A stretch of DNA of 64,000 nucleotides, taken from NCBI RefSeq assembly GCF_046630445.1, contig NC_092338.1:152878501-152942500 (forward strand), written 5' to 3'. Shown one piece after another: positions 1 to 12,727 of the stretch. How positions within the stretch are numbered: the stretch's first letter is position 1; each line of letters opens with the position of its first letter. Under the pieces are notes generated by a model. That model was given only the letters and a program-made list of their open reading frames with translations. It made no database searches and had not been told where the DNA came from. The translations under genes and the position numbers were made by a program. This stretch comes from Rutidosis leptorrhynchoides. Taxonomy: Eukaryota > Streptophyta > Magnoliopsida > Asterales > Asteraceae.

Positions 1-907
1 ACTAAGCACTTTTCATTAATCAAAATTCCACTTACAACTACCAAAAACCGCCATCAATGCCATTTAATGACTTGTTTCATGCATACAAGTCATAAATGCC
101 ATTTAATGATTCGGTAACCAAATTACATGAACAATATGCCATTTCGAAGGTAATTAAGCATACAACACAACCTAACACTTACAACTAACATTCCATGTCA
201 TTCAAATCATTAAAAGTCCATTTTAAGTTCATGAAACCTTAACCTAAATTCACCAAATTTCATAATCAAGTTTAGGAGGTTTCATTAATCTAACTATACA
301 TCATAATGAAGCTAGTAACACTAGAAACACAATTAAAACATGCACTTTAACAATCTAACAATATTTGATCATCCAAAATCAAGGATTTAGCAAGTAATTT
401 TCATATTGAACTAGTTACACCAAAAACAACGAATCGAGCATACAAATTACATACACGACATCACAATGAGCCATAGACGCTAATTAACAACTTTATAAGT
501 CAAGAACACGAATTTAAAGAAATCTAGTGTTTTAGAAATGTTACCCAAATGAGATGAAGTTGGTACCAAAACGAAGAGGAAGTTGTAAGGAGCTCAAATA
601 TGTAATTTGTTTCGCAAAATACCCGCTAGATCATAAATGGATGATGAATCTTTGTGTTTGGAGTTAGAGAGAAAATGGAGGAAGTAATAAAATGAAGGAG
701 GTGATAATGAAAGGGTGGAAAGGGTTTGACCCTTTGACCTAGTCAAAGGTTTGAACCTTTGGCAAGTTTGGTCCCTCAACTTTAAACCGGGTGCGGGAAT
801 TACCTAAACGAGATAATTCAGCGCATTTTAACGGGATGTGTTATAAACATATAACGGAAATTAAATAGTTAAACGGAAAAGTGAACGGAAAAAGGCGGGA
901 TGTTACA
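1..907 (-). repeat. Partial 3' LTR of element 1
   Basis: Direct repeat of 7304-8210 at a constant offset of 7303, with four mismatches by eye and no indels. It ends on the plus strand in GGCGGGATGTTACA, so in element orientation it begins TGTAACATCCCGCC. The window starts inside it. Confidence 0.95.
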
Positions 908-942
908 TTACCTACACCTTAAAAGAAATTTCGTCCCGAAAT
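908..942 (-). other. Polypurine tract and conserved 3' motif of element 1
   Basis: Between the gag-pol stop codon and the 3' LTR. On the minus strand it reads a GGGACGAAATTTC motif followed by the purine-rich AAGGTGTAGGTAA that abuts the LTR. This is the expected position of the plus-strand priming site. The same motif precedes the 3' LTRs of element 2, the LARD and element G. Confidence 0.7.
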
Positions 943-3900
943 TTAGGTAGGCGTAGTAGTCGTTGTTTCTTCCTCGGAATCTGACGTTTCCGGGACCGGG
1001 AATAGATGAGGGTGTTTCTTTCGCATTTGATCTTCTCTTTCCCAAGTAAACTCGGGCCCCCTTTTGGCGTTCCATCGGACCTTAACAATCGGGATCCGGC
1101 TTTGTTTTAATTCCTTCTCGACGTAGTCCACAATTTCAACCGGTTCCTCCACAAAATGGAGTTTGTCATTAATAGTAAGTTCCTCGAGAGGGACGACGAT
1201 ATCGGGCTCGGCGAGACACTTCTTCAAGTTAGATACATGAAAAGTAGGATGGACGGAGCTTAGTTGAGGCGGAAGGTTTAAACGATAAGCAACGGTTCCG
1301 ATACGCTCTAAGATTTCGAAAGGACCAACGTACCGCGGGTTTAGTTTCCCACGTTTCCCAAAACGGATGACACCTTTCCAAGGTGCGACTTTTAACATGA
1401 CGCGGTCACCGACTTGAAATTCGAGGTCTTTGCGTCTTTTGTCGGTATAGCATTTTTGACGACTCCGGGCCGTCCGAAGCCTATCTCGGATTTGAAGAAT
1501 CTTTTCGGTTGTTTCGTGAATGAGTTCGGGCCCGGAAATTTGCACGTCACCCACTTCGGCCCAACAAAGAGGAGAGCGACATTTTCGACCATATAACACT
1601 TCAAAAGGTGCGGCCTTAATACTCGTGTGATAACTATTATTGTAAGAGAATTCGGCGAGAGGTAAGTGATTGTCCCAAGCTTTTCCAAAATCAACAACGC
1701 AGGCTCGTAACATATCCTCTAAGGTTTGTATTGTACGTTCACTTTGTCCATCGGTTTGGGGATGATATGCGGTGCTCATGTCCAAACGCGTTCCCAACGC
1801 TTCTTGTAACGTACGCCAAAATCTAGAAACGAAACGGCCATCTCGGTCGGAGATAATCGATAACGGTACTCCGTGTCGGGCTACAATCTCTTTAATGTAA
1901 AGTCGTGCAAGTTTCTCCATTTTGTCGGTTTCTTTCATGGCGAGAAAGTGCGCGGATTTGGTGAGACGGTCAACAATGACCCAAATTGTATCATAACCGC
2001 CCGACGTTTTCGGTAGTTTGGTGATAAAATCCATCGTGATCCTTTCCCACTTCCATTGCGGAATTTCGGGTTGTTGAAGTAACCCGGACGGTCTTTGGTG
2101 TTCGGCTTTGACTTTAGCGCAAGTCAAACAATTGGCGACGTATCTAGCAACCTCCTTTTTGATGTTCGGCCACCAATATTGTTCTTTAAGGTCATGGTAC
2201 ATCTTATTGGCGCCGGGATGAATCGAGTATCGCGATTTGTGGGCTTCGTCTAGGATGAGGTTTCGTAGATCGCCATATCTAGGCACCCAAATTTTTCCAG
2301 CGTAATATCGAAGTCCGGTCTCCTTAACTTCGAATCGGGAAACGAGAATGTTTAAAAGTTCGCGTGCGATGTTGTTGTCCTTAAGAGCTTCATCTTGGGC
2401 TACCCGAATTTGGCTATTAAGGTTGGAGTGGATGGTGATATTCAAAGCTCGGACACGAAGAGGCACCGCTCTTTCCTTTCGACTTAAGGCATCGGCCACT
2501 ACATTTGCCTTCCCGGGGTGGTAACGAAGCTCGCAATTATAATCGTTCAAGGTCTCAATCCACCTTCGTTGTCTCATGTTTAGTTGCTTTTGATCGAAGA
2601 TATGTTGGAGACTTTTGTGATCGGTAAAGATAGTACTCTTGGTACCAAGAAGATGATGTCTCCATAACTTAAGTGCAAAGATGACGGCACCGAGTTCAAG
2701 ATCATGTGTCGTGTAGTTTCGTTCGTGGACTTTGAGTTGTCGAGAGGCATAAGCAATGACTTTCTTTCGTTGCATTAATACGCATCCATAACCATTTTTC
2801 GAGGCATCACAATATACAACAAAATCATCATTGCCTTCGGGAAGTGACAAGATAGGAGCGGTGGTTAGCTTAGTTTTCAAGATTTGAAAAGCGGTTTCTT
2901 GTTCGGATGTCCAAACGAATTTTTGTTCCTTGTGAGTTAACGTGGTTAAAGGACGAGCGATTAGGGAGAAATCCTTGATGAATTTACGATAGTATCCGGC
3001 GAGACCCAAGAATTGACAAATTTGAGTAGGAGTAGTAGGAGTCTCCCATTTACTAATGGCTTCGATTTTTGCGGGATCGACTTTAATGCCTTGATCACTT
3101 ACAACATGACCAAGAAATTGAACTTCCTTTAACCAAAATTCACACTTGGAGAACTTGGCATATAGTTTCTCTTTTCTCAAGAGCTCGAGCACGAGTCGGA
3201 GATGTTCTTTGTGTTCCTCTTCATTTTTAGAATAGATCAAAATATCATCGATGAACACGATAACGAATTTGTCGAGGTAAGGTTTGCACACGCGGTTCAT
3301 GAGATCCATGAACACCGCCGGTGCGTTAGTGAGACCGAAAGGCATGACAAGGAATTCATAACTACCATAACGAGTCCGAAAAGCGGTTTTGGAGACATCT
3401 TCCCCCTTAACCCTTAGTTGATGATAACCCGAACGGAGATCGATTTTTGAGTATACACGATAACCTTGTAGTTGATCAAAAAGGTCATCAATGCGAGGAA
3501 GAGGATATCGGTTCTTAACCGTCAATTTGTTTAGTTCACGATAATCAATGCACATTCGTAGGGATCCGTCTTTCTTCTTGACGAACAAAATCGGAGCGCC
3601 CCATGGTGAATGGCTAGGTTGAATGAAACCACGGTCAAGTAACTCTTGGATTTGACTTTGTAATTCTTGCAATTCGGATGGAGCGAGTCTATATGGTGCA
3701 CGCGCTACGGGTGCGGCTCCTGGAATAAGATCGATTTGAAATTCAACCGGTCGATGAGGTGGAAGACCCGGTAATTCGTCGGGAAATACATCGGAAAAGT
3801 CACTAACAATTGGCACACCTTCGATGCGCTTTTCGTCGGCCTCGACTTTCTTAACGTGAGCAAGAATCGCGAAACAACCCTTGCGAAGTAGCTTTCGAAC

Positions 3901-4842
3901 TTTAAGGCACGAAACGAGATTGAGTCCGGTGCAATTTTTGTCGCCATAGACAATCAATGGTTCACCATTCTCGATAGCAATTCGGATTGCGTGAAGATCG
4001 CAAAGAATGTGAGATCTATTTTTGACCATCCAATTCATACCGATTATTACATCAAAACTCCCTAATTCCATGGGTATCAAGTCAATTTCAAATTCCTTAC
4101 CCAAAATGTTCAAAGTACACCCCCGGTAATATGTGTCGGCACTTAAGAGTTTTCCGTCGGCCACTTCGATGGAATAAGTAGTATCTAAAGGGTGTGGTGG
4201 AGTGCAAAGGGTAGGAGCCAAAGTCTTGGACACAAAACATTTATCGGCACCCGAATCGAATAAGCAAGTAACATAAGAGTTGTTGAGAAGAAACGTACCC
4301 GTGACTAGTTCATTGTCATCTCGGGCTTCCTCGGTGTTGATGTTAAAGGCTCGGCCTCGGTTGTTGGGGTTGGCTTTCTTTTTCGGGCATTCGTTCTTAT
4401 AATGGCCCGTTTGGCCACATTCGTAACAAGTGACCGTTTTTGGAGGATTGGGCCCCTTTCGAGCAACGGGGGCGGCGCTTGTGCAATTGTTGGCCCTATG
4501 ACCAACACCTTGGCAACGGTGACAAACTAGTTTGTTACATTCGCCGTGATGATGCTTGTGGCATTTGTTGCAAAAAGGTAAGTTTCCGACATAACCCTTC
4601 TTGCCGTCGTTGTTGAAAGGCTTTTTGGTGAAGGTGTTGTTGTAGTAGGTTGATGGAGTGGCTTCCCATTTCCTTTTGTTGCCACCCGACTTGTCCTCGG
4701 CCTTAGGAGCCGGCACTACGACTTCGTCAACCGTTTCAATTAGTTGGCGAGCCATGTTCATAGCGGCTTGATGAGTAGTGGGTTTGGATGACATCACCCC
4801 TTGTTTGATGCTTTTTTGGAAGACCGAGCATGTAGAGCTCAA
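943..4842 (-). pseudogene. Gag C-terminus plus pol of element 1 (zinc knuckles, PR, RT, RNase H, INT, chromodomain)
   Basis: Single open frame of 1299 codons, out of frame by one base with the gag N-terminus. Visible in order: CCHC-type knuckles [14 protein letters not shown] (about 107-120) and [14 protein letters not shown] (139-152); protease DSGA (196-199); RT with [13 protein letters not shown] and the catalytic FIDD (530-533); RNase H from about 675; integrase HHCC zinc finger (about 875-910); DDE core D938, D999, E1035 with 35 residues between the last two; a GPF module near 1173; and a chromodomain near 1232-1285. Every catalytic motif is present. The frame proper begins upstream in gag; the first in-frame Met here is only a by-product of the frameshift. 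Apart from that shift the polyprotein would be about 1490 residues, normal for this lineage. Confidence 0.95.
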
Positions 4843-5416
4843 TCCTTTGAGATTCGGGGTTAACCAGATTAGGACACATCAAGGATAGTTCGGCGAAGCG
4901 TTGATTATAAGCTTTAAGATCGTTTCCGACCTCTTTCAAAGCTCTTAGTTCTTCCTCAAGCTTTCGGGTTTCTTCGCGCGGAAAATATTCAACAATCATC
5001 TTTTCCTTTAGATCGGCCCAAGAGAGGGCATGAGCTTCATCGGTACCCACCGATTGAACATAGGTGTTCCACCATGTTAGAGCAATTCCGGAGAAAGTGT
5101 GGGTGGAGTATTTGACCTTGTCTTGATCTCGACAACCGCTTATGCTAAAGACGGCCTCGGTTTGTTCAAACCAACGAGTAAGCACAACCGGTCCCCCGGT
5201 TCCATCATAAGTGTGAGGTTTGCACCCCATGAAAGCTTTGTAGGAGCATCCCTCGTTTGAGTTACCGGCCCCATTGTTGTTGTTGTTGTTGTGGTTGTTG
5301 TTATTGTTATTGTTGTTGGAAGAGTGACCGGCCATGGCCGCATCTACGGCGGTAGCTATCATCCGTTCGAGAGCTTGTTCGGGAGTTTCATTGCGGCGTA
5401 CACGACGAGGAGCCAT
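4736..5416 (-). pseudogene. Gag N-terminal part of element 1, cut by a 1-nt frameshift
   Basis: Starts with MAPRRVRRNETPEQAL at 5416 and carries an Asn-rich tract from a CAA/AAC repeat (about 5275-5312), then a retrotransposon-gag core with the ALTWWNTY motif. It should run straight into the zinc knuckles of the downstream frame. At 4812-4817 the minus strand has six A where element 2 has AAAGA, a net gain of one base; the true gag frame is lost there and the last 30 or so codons are out of frame. The shift may be a real mutation or an assembly error in a homopolymer. Gag would form the particle that packages element RNA. Confidence 0.9.
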
Positions 5417-5823
5417 TGTTCCTTCAAAACAAAAGAATACCGTTGGTTAGTATTCTAAATAATACTAACCGTGATATGGGATAAAGATAGAGAGAAAATT
5501 ATCCTTGACCCGCCTTAAATTCTTTATGTCATAATGTTGGAACGTCCATGTGAATCACCGTAATATAATCCCGGAAATTATATTACCCTAATTCTCATGT
5601 GCATTTAACATTACTTCATAAAGTCAAGGTGGCGCATCAACAAAATTTGTCAACGTAAGATCAAGATCGAATACGAGTTAGATATGATAGAAGAGTTTGA
5701 GTATAAATGCACAATTAGTCAAATAATTCCTACTTCAGTCTATATGCCGGTTGTAGTCTAGATTCACCTATGTACCCTATGACTCGGGGTGGACACAAAT
5801 GAACTCTAAATCCCTACAACCAA
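5417..5823 (-). other. Untranslated leader of element 1
   Basis: Non-coding interval between primer-binding site and gag start. I see no open frame or structured element in it. Confidence 0.7.
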
Positions 5824-5836
5824 GGCTCTGATACCA
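5824..5836 (-). other. Primer-binding site of element 1
   Basis: Plus strand GGCTCTGATACCA, i.e. minus TGGTATCAGAGCC, the usual initiator-tRNA-Met complement. Two bases (AG on the minus strand) separate it from the LTR end. Confidence 0.95.
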
Positions 5837-6141
5837 CTTGTAGCGACCCGACCAAATCGTCAAGTGACGGCGTCAGCTACGTGGGTCCCATTACCTGATT
5901 ATAAGTCTTTTAGATAACTTTTGACCAAAATATGTCGCCTTCATTTCAAAATAAAGATTGTTTCAAAGTTTACAAGAATTGTTCAACCAATAGTTAAGTT
6001 ACAACGTTATAATACGAATGAAATCTAGGCGACACGGTTTAAAGTAAAGTCAAAAGACGCTCCATGAAATGCACGTATACTCGACATCCAATGCAAGTAT
6101 CAAATAATGAGCGGAAGCATGTATCACCTAAGTTCAAGGAC

Positions 6142-6613
6142 CTGAGAAAAACATAGAGAATCTGTCAACGAAAACGTTGGTGAAATCATAGGTTTAAATA
6201 AGTAAATGAGTAAAAGCAAGCTGAACCACAAGAGTTGCAATATTGATAAAGTCATAGTACATTCTAAAAGTTAATATTCACGAGCACCCAATTATCAAAT
6301 CTTAACATTCCGTCCGTTGAATACCCCGTAAATTAGTGCTAGAACAACACTGTTTCCCGAAAATATATTTCATCCGTAGACGGTAGCGAACCGTCAAAGA
6401 TGAGGGTTGTCAACCCATATGGCCATATAACATAAGTTCTCGCTTACACCATCTGATGTAACTAATGATAATCGGATTGAGGATTTTCGTTCTAAACTCG
6501 TATGTAGAATGTTTGTTTTCCCGTTCTTGTGTTCACTTAGTTCAAAAGAATCGTTTATGTTTTCTCATCCCAAAAGTAAGTTTAAAAGAGTAAAAGTGGG
6601 ACTATGATCTCAC
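6142..6613 (-). other. Putative leader intron in element 1 LTR
   Basis: Minus strand AAG|GTGAGATC at 6613 and TTTTCTCAG|GTCC at 6142, 472 bp apart. Same modules and near-identical spacing occur in the other Tekay-type LTRs of the window. Splicing itself is inferred. Confidence 0.5.
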
Positions 6614-7048
6614 CTTGTATGCACGAACCAAAAAGTACTTCGACAAGTAACGTGTGCTAAGAACAATGCTAGTCTTGACCTAAACAAATAGGTTGTATCA
6701 ATAACGATAGTCACGAAGGGTCAAAGATGTTCAATTAGTCCTATGGCTCAATACGACTCGATTATGTAGCATGTGCAATCAAATTGTCAAGTTTCATGCA
6801 AGGTACAAGTATATAAACAAGTTAGGAGGGTTGCATAATCATTTGGTTAAGTTTGACAAAAAGTCAAACTTTGGTCGGTCAAAGTCAACAAAAAGTCAAC
6901 ACGTTCGGGTCGGGTCTCGGACAAATTTTCTATGCTAGTTATTCATATATAAGCATTTTAAAACAAGTTACATGTAAATTGGAGGTCTAGAACATGCCAA
7001 ACATTTTTTGTCAAAAGGTCAAGCAAACAGCCAGTTTTAGGCAAACGG

Positions 7049-7168
7049 GACGGCGTCCTGAGAAGCTAGACGGCGTCCAGGTTTTAAGGTTGGGACGGCG
7101 TCCCGAGAAGCTAGACGGCGTCCCGGTTTTAAGGTTGGGACGGCGTCCCCAGTATCTGGACGGCGTCC
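7049..7168. repeat. Six-copy GACGGCGTCC cassette in element 1 LTR
   Basis: The word GACGGCGTCC starts at 7049, 7069, 7094, 7114, 7139 and 7159: three 45-bp tandem units, each with two words 20 bp apart. The core GACG-G-CGTC is an odd palindrome. GC-rich island in an otherwise AT-rich LTR. Confidence 0.95.
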
Positions 7169-8210
7169 TGATCGGTTTCCAGGCCCTGTTTGCTGTATTT
7201 CCTAAGTGCACGAACCAAAACACAAACCAACACATTTCATGACCCGCAAACAATCAAGATATGTATCTTATATCATCGGAAAGGTAATTTGACAAGGAAC
7301 ATAACTAAGCACTTTTCATTAATCAAAATTCCACTTACAACTACCAAAAACTGCCATCAATGCCATTTAATGACTTGTTTCATGCATACAAGTCATAAAT
7401 GCCATTTAATGATTCGGTAACCAAATTACATGAACAATATGCCGTTTCGAAGGTAATTAAGCATACAACACAACCTAACACTTACAACTAACATTCCATG
7501 TCATTCAAATCATTAAAAGTCCATTTTAAGTTCATGAAACCTTAACCTAAATTCACCAAATTTCATAATCAAGTTTAGGAGGTTTCATTAATCTAACTAT
7601 ACATCATAATGAAGCTAGTAACACTAGAAACACAATTAAAACATGCACTTTAACAATCTAACAATATTTGATCATCCAAAATCAAGGATTTAGCAAGTAA
7701 TTTTCATATTGAACTAGTTACACCAAAAACAACGAATCGAGCATACAAATTACATACACGACATCACAATGAGCCATAGACGCTAATTAACAACTTTATA
7801 AGTCAAGAACACGAATTTAAAGAAATCTAGTGTTTTAGAAATGTTACCCAAATGAGATGAAGTTGGTACCAAAACGAAGAGGAAGTTGTAAGGAGCTCAA
7901 ATATGTAATTTGTTTCGCAAAATACCCGCTAGATCATAAATGGATGATGAATCTTTGTGTTTGGAGTTAGAGAGAAAATGGAGGAAGTAATAAAATGGAG
8001 GAGGTGATAATGAAAGGGTGGAAAGGGTTTGACCCTTTGACCTAGTCAAAGGTTTGAACCTTTGGCAAGTTTGGTCCCTCAACTTTAAACCGGGTGCGGG
8101 AATTACCTAAACGAGATAATTCAGCGCATTTTAACGGGATGTGTTATAAACATATAACGGAACTTAAATAGTTAAACGGAAAAGTGAACGGAAAAAGGCG
8201 GGATGTTACA

Positions 8211-9636
8211 TATATGATTTTATAAATCGCGTAAGTGATAGAAAAGTTTTTAGTACTTTCATTTGTCCATAACTCTCGTGAGGACCGCACAAATAAGCAA
8301 CGTGTAAATCAACGTGTAAAATTTTTTGATAAACATAGTTTTTTGTATTTCAGAGGTTACGAGTTGAAAAAGGTCGAGTGAAAAATCTTTGAATCATCGG
8401 TGACATGTTACTAGGTAATGAAAACTAATGAATTAAATGTAGTTTTGATGATTATCCGAACTTAAGTCTTTGGCCCAAAAATGTTTACGTGCGAAGCCGT
8501 TGCTAAAAAGTGAGGTATGAAGGATAGAGCATGAGGATGAGAAGTTAATCGCTTCTTGACTTTTCAAAATGCCAAACAGGTTATGGCCAATTTTAAAGTT
8601 GGAGTACTGATGATGTTAATATCGCTAGACGAGAATATCTTGGAATAAGTCAGGACTTAGAGTTATGTAAGAAAGAACATCGCTCCAACGGGTGTGGCAA
8701 ATAAGATCCCTAGGGTAACGCAATAATTTTGAATGGTTTAAGTGTTAGTGGATGCCCAAAGGCTCTGTATGGCGTGGTAGTAAGTGCCTTCATCACGTAC
8801 ATACACACATGAATCTCTCAATTTCGACAGTTGTCTGTCTTCATGATGACTTGGATACGAATAAGCAACTAAAAATTTTATATAATGAGCAACAAAAATT
8901 TTATAGAAATTTTTTAAGGTGACAATGTAAGAATAGAAACGAAGTTCTTAGTAAACTAGGGTTACGTACAACTCGTACCATTCAACGAAAAATATCTTTT
9001 GAACAAAAGATTTGATTTGTAAAAGTGAAAGTAAAATTTCATATGTATTTGCCAAAAATAAGTAATCATTTACTTTATTTTATATAACATATACGATTTC
9101 AAAAATTTGCACGAATGACAAACAAAATAAATTTACTTTTATAAAACCTTCGGAGGATCGCACAGTAAAATAGTGTGTGAAAAATTTTGGCAGCAAAAAT
9201 TTTCATATTTCGGAGGTTACAAGTTGGAAAAAGATCGAGTAAAAGATTTTTTTGAAAATTTTGGGTGACATTTGAGCATCAATATCACGAGGTAATGAAA
9301 ACTGTTAAATTTAAATGTGGTTGATGACTATTAGTAGGGCATAAGTCCTTTGACCAAAAATGCTTAAGTGTAAAGTTGTTGCTTATAAGTGAGATACGAA
9401 AGAGAGAGTATGAGGGTGGGAATTAACTACCCATTAATTTTGGAAATATCGAACTGGTATGACTAATATCGACGTAAGAAGGGTGATAGTGTGATTATCA
9501 TTGATTAAGAATTCTCTCAGAATAAGTTAGGATTCAGTGTTGCATAAGAATGAGCATCAAATACGATTCTTGGGTAGTATAGAATTTGAATTGCTGAAGT
9601 GACGGGATACAGTTTCCTTTATGTATCGTTGTCCAT
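8211..9636. repeat. Diverged tandem duplication in the family-C interior
   Basis: No gene. Two diverged copies in direct orientation, about 8213-8790 and 9091-9625, offset by roughly 860-880 bp. Matching landmarks are GAGGTTACGAGTTG (8352) with GGAGGTTACAAGTTGG (9210), and GAGGTAATGAAAACT-type strings. Probably a non-coding part of the decayed minus-strand element. Confidence 0.6.
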
Positions 9637-10292
9637 TGTATCGGTTTCTTTCATGGTAAGAAAGTGAGCAGACTTGGTGAGGCGGTCAACAATGACCTAG
9701 ATAGTGTCATAACTGCCTATTGTTTTCGGTAGTTTCAGGATAAAATCCATCGTCATCCCTTCCCATTTCCATTATGGGATCTCGGGTTATTGAAGTAACC
9801 CAGATGGCTTTTGGCTCACCATTCTCGTGAGGTATACGAATAATCTTCTTACTATAAATAACTTTCTCTTTCATCCTTGAAATTCAGTCCGCTCCAACTA
9901 TTTCCTCAAAGCTTTCTAACTCGATGAGTATTAGGTTAATCTTAAGGTCCATTCAAACCAAATCTTATTATACTGCCGTGAAAATTTTTATCAACCTTCT
10001 CAAATAACATCTGCTTGTGCGCAGGTAACTAATCGTTTCCAACTACTACTATAAAACTTCCAAGTTTTGTTGGCATGAGGTCATCTCCAAATGACCCACC
10101 TGTTAATTTTTAAGGTACTATCTTAAATTACTCCTCTATCTCTGCCAACTTACCATTAGCTTGTCCTATAAAGGTTGTTAATGGCTTATTAGTCATCACA
10201 CTAGGATTCTTAGATATAAGATTTCTATCACTCTAGTATTAAACAATTCCGAGATGATAAATCGTTGTGAAGAAACGTACCCTAACTAAAAT
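9637..10292 (-). pseudogene. Decayed integrase and protease fragments of family-C element
   Basis: 9637-9815 matches, in nucleotide order, the integrase stretch of element 1 at about 1920-2100 (TCGGTTTCTTTCATGG, GGTCAACAATGACC, AAAATCCATCGT), with stops and substitutions. 9815-10287 resembles the protease and gag-protease junction (CTCACCATTCTCG, GAAGAAACGTACCC). RT and RNase H are missing between them, so a large internal deletion is implied. No usable reading frame. The LARD interrupts it at 10293. Confidence 0.65.
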
Positions 10293-12727
10293 TGTGATGA
10301 CCCGGAAATTTCCAACCAAATTTAAAATTGATCTATATATTATTTTGACACGATAAGCAAAGTCTGTAAGGTTGAGTCTTAAAAAGTTTGAACTGTTTCA
10401 TATATTCAATTGACCTTTGACTGCTCTCGACGATTCACGAACAATTAATTGTAGATAGATATGTGTGTATGTATATATAAATAATAATTCGAAATATAAT
10501 TTGAAGTATTATATGTTGTTGTTATAAAAAAAAATTAATAAAATAAAAATAGGATATTATAATAATTATTATTTAAAATATATCTCTATATATAAATAAA
10601 GTATATTAAAAATAAATATTAAATGATTATAATACTCGTTTAATGTTCCGATTAATAATAAGCAAGTTACGTTCAAACTTATATGATTTTAGAAATAAAC
10701 GGTGACCTGAAAAATGAGTGATGTAAAATTTGATACCAGTAATTTGTTACATCATTATTAATAATTTTAGAATTATTATTATTATTTTTTTCTTTTCTTT
10801 TTTACCACTAGAAATCATTATTTTTATAACTATAATTATTATTAATAATAATACAATTTGTGATTTTAATCATTAAATAAAATTTTTATTACTATTATTA
10901 TTATTATTGTTATTAATGATAATAATAATAATAATTAAAGTATTATTATTAATATATGTATTTTTATTAATTAATACTATATGAAAATATATATCCGATT
11001 GAGTTCTCTATTAAACTGAATCCAGTTTTGTTCTGCCTGTTAAAAGTAATGGAATCAAGACTTTATTGTTATAAGACAATCGTTAAAACACAAAAATCTG
11101 TTTAATGTCCTTTTCTACTTTCCGAATTTCTTATTGATTGAAATTTATGACTACATTCACTTGTAATTGATTGGTAATTATTGTATCTAATTGTTGAATT
11201 AAACTCAATACATCCAAATTTGGCTAGCAATCTCCATCGCCTTTATTATTTTTTTTCTCTTTCTTTTATGTACTCGAATATCTTCCTGTCGACCAATACT
11301 CACTACAAAACAACCCTGGTCAATTTTATGAACAACATCAGCTTATTCAATTACTAATACAACCCTTTAACCACTACAACTTGAATTTAAAAACAGATGA
11401 AAATGGAGTCGTCCCTTGTTCTTGAAACCATTTTTATCAACACCTTCTAAATCCTACCTGCTACTACAACTATTTGTATTTATTCGAATCAAACAAACCT
11501 GCAAAAATTGCTAATGCTCGCTGCTATAACCTGTCTGTTCCCCGTTTCTGTTTTGAGCAAACCCGATTCACCATCGATAATTATTATGGCTGTTTTTCTC
11601 CTTCTGTTTATCTGTTGCAGCCCAGAACCAAACACCCTTGTCACCTGCTGCTGTGTTCCATGTTTTTCCACCACCAAAATCACCCTATCCGCCAACACTT
11701 GCCATAACCATCGAACTACAAGCATTTTTTTTTTCTCATCTCTTTCTCAAACATAAATTGCCCAAGAACAATACCTAATTGTTTTCCTGCTGTTCGATTT
11801 ACAGTCAATTGATACCACTATAGTTATGTTTCGGTTTCAACAACCTCAACCCAACAACGAACAACACACTTGTGCTTTCTATTTCCTCTTTCTGATTCCA
11901 ACACCGTAAACCCACAATCAAAACCTGCTCGATAACTTCTATGTAATTAGACATTGAACTGTTCGCTAAAATTCTTTCTTTCTTTACTTTCTATTTTTCC
12001 TTCGAAATCACAACCATCGAATAAATTATTTTCTTTTGATCGAACAATATCATAAATATGCAATTAGGGTATTTGCCTTACCTTCTGTTCGATTTAAACC
12101 AGAACCAAACCAATTTTTACATCATTGAAACTGCTACTGCTCCTGTTAGACTTCTGTTGGATGACTGATGCTATTCATGTATTTTTACAGCCATTCAATG
12201 ATCAAAATCGCCACCATCAAGTTCTTGCTATGCTACAACTTGTTTCGATTTGGTTTTAAACAATCCAAACTAATCACCAATCTTCAATTTCATCGCTAAC
12301 CGCTGCTATTGATACTTCTGTTTTCTTGTTCGATTCAAGACACAACCGAACACCACTTGTTTAAGGCTGCTGTTTCTCCGTTCAAAATCCATGGCACTTA
12401 CCTTCTTCTTCGTTTGATTGATAGATCGGTTAAAAATTTCCCATAGCTCCATGAACCGTGATTTATTCTAGCGATTTGCTTTTTTTTTTTTTTTTTTTTT
12501 TTGATGTGTTTGAAGCTGACAACAGGACATATTCCTTTTCTATTTGATTTCCAAACCTAACCCACAATAATTAATTAACATCGGGCCATTAGTAATGCTA
12601 CTAATGCTAAGTGGGCTTGTGAAGTAGTTTGGGCCGAGGTCCCTCTGTTGGGTCTATATAAACGATACATGATAGATGAAGGTCACGGGTTAAATATTTC
12701 TAGATATGATTTTATTCAGAAAAACTG

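Larger units (their letters stand above)
1..8210 (-). mobile_element. Element 1: young Tekay-type Ty3/gypsy chromovirus (3' LTR truncated by window edge)
   Basis: Minus-strand LTR retrotransposon. In element order: 5' LTR (8210 down to 5839), tRNA-Met-type primer-binding site, gag, protease, RT, RNase H, integrase, chromodomain, polypurine tract, 3' LTR (907 down past position 1). The two LTRs align without gaps over the 907 visible bases with four substitutions, so the insertion is recent. Gag-pol is broken only by one single-base insertion. The domain order and C-terminal chromodomain place it among chromoviruses; the Tekay/Del assignment is from family resemblance. The right flank begins TATAT; the matching target-site copy lies outside the window. 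It is inserted into the decayed family-C element whose sequence resumes at 8211. Confidence 0.95.
5839..8210 (-). repeat. 5' LTR of element 1 (2372 bp)
   Basis: Bounded by TGTAACATCC (8210 side) and GGGTCGCTACA (5839 side) on the minus strand, i.e. TG...CA ends. It contains the palindromic-word cassette at 7049-7168, a TATATA stretch near 6944-6953 and the putative intron at 6142-6613. Confidence 0.95.

Noticed and set aside
4809-4818. A AAA AAG heptamer in gag frame of element 1 as a programmed -1 frameshift site
   Set aside because: The downstream frame lies at +1, not -1; a -1 slip meets a TGA after a few codons, and element 2 lacks the A6 run. A one-base insertion explains it.
7049-7168. 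CRISPR-like regular repeats
   Set aside because: Plant LTR context, 45-bp tandem units with identical spacers; no cas genes. It is a tandem repeat.
11474-11756. Overlapping frames in the LARD 5' LTR, partly shared with 19450-19881
   Set aside because: Similarity only reflects LTR duplication; reading frame is not preserved between the LTRs (indels shift it), and no domain is visible.
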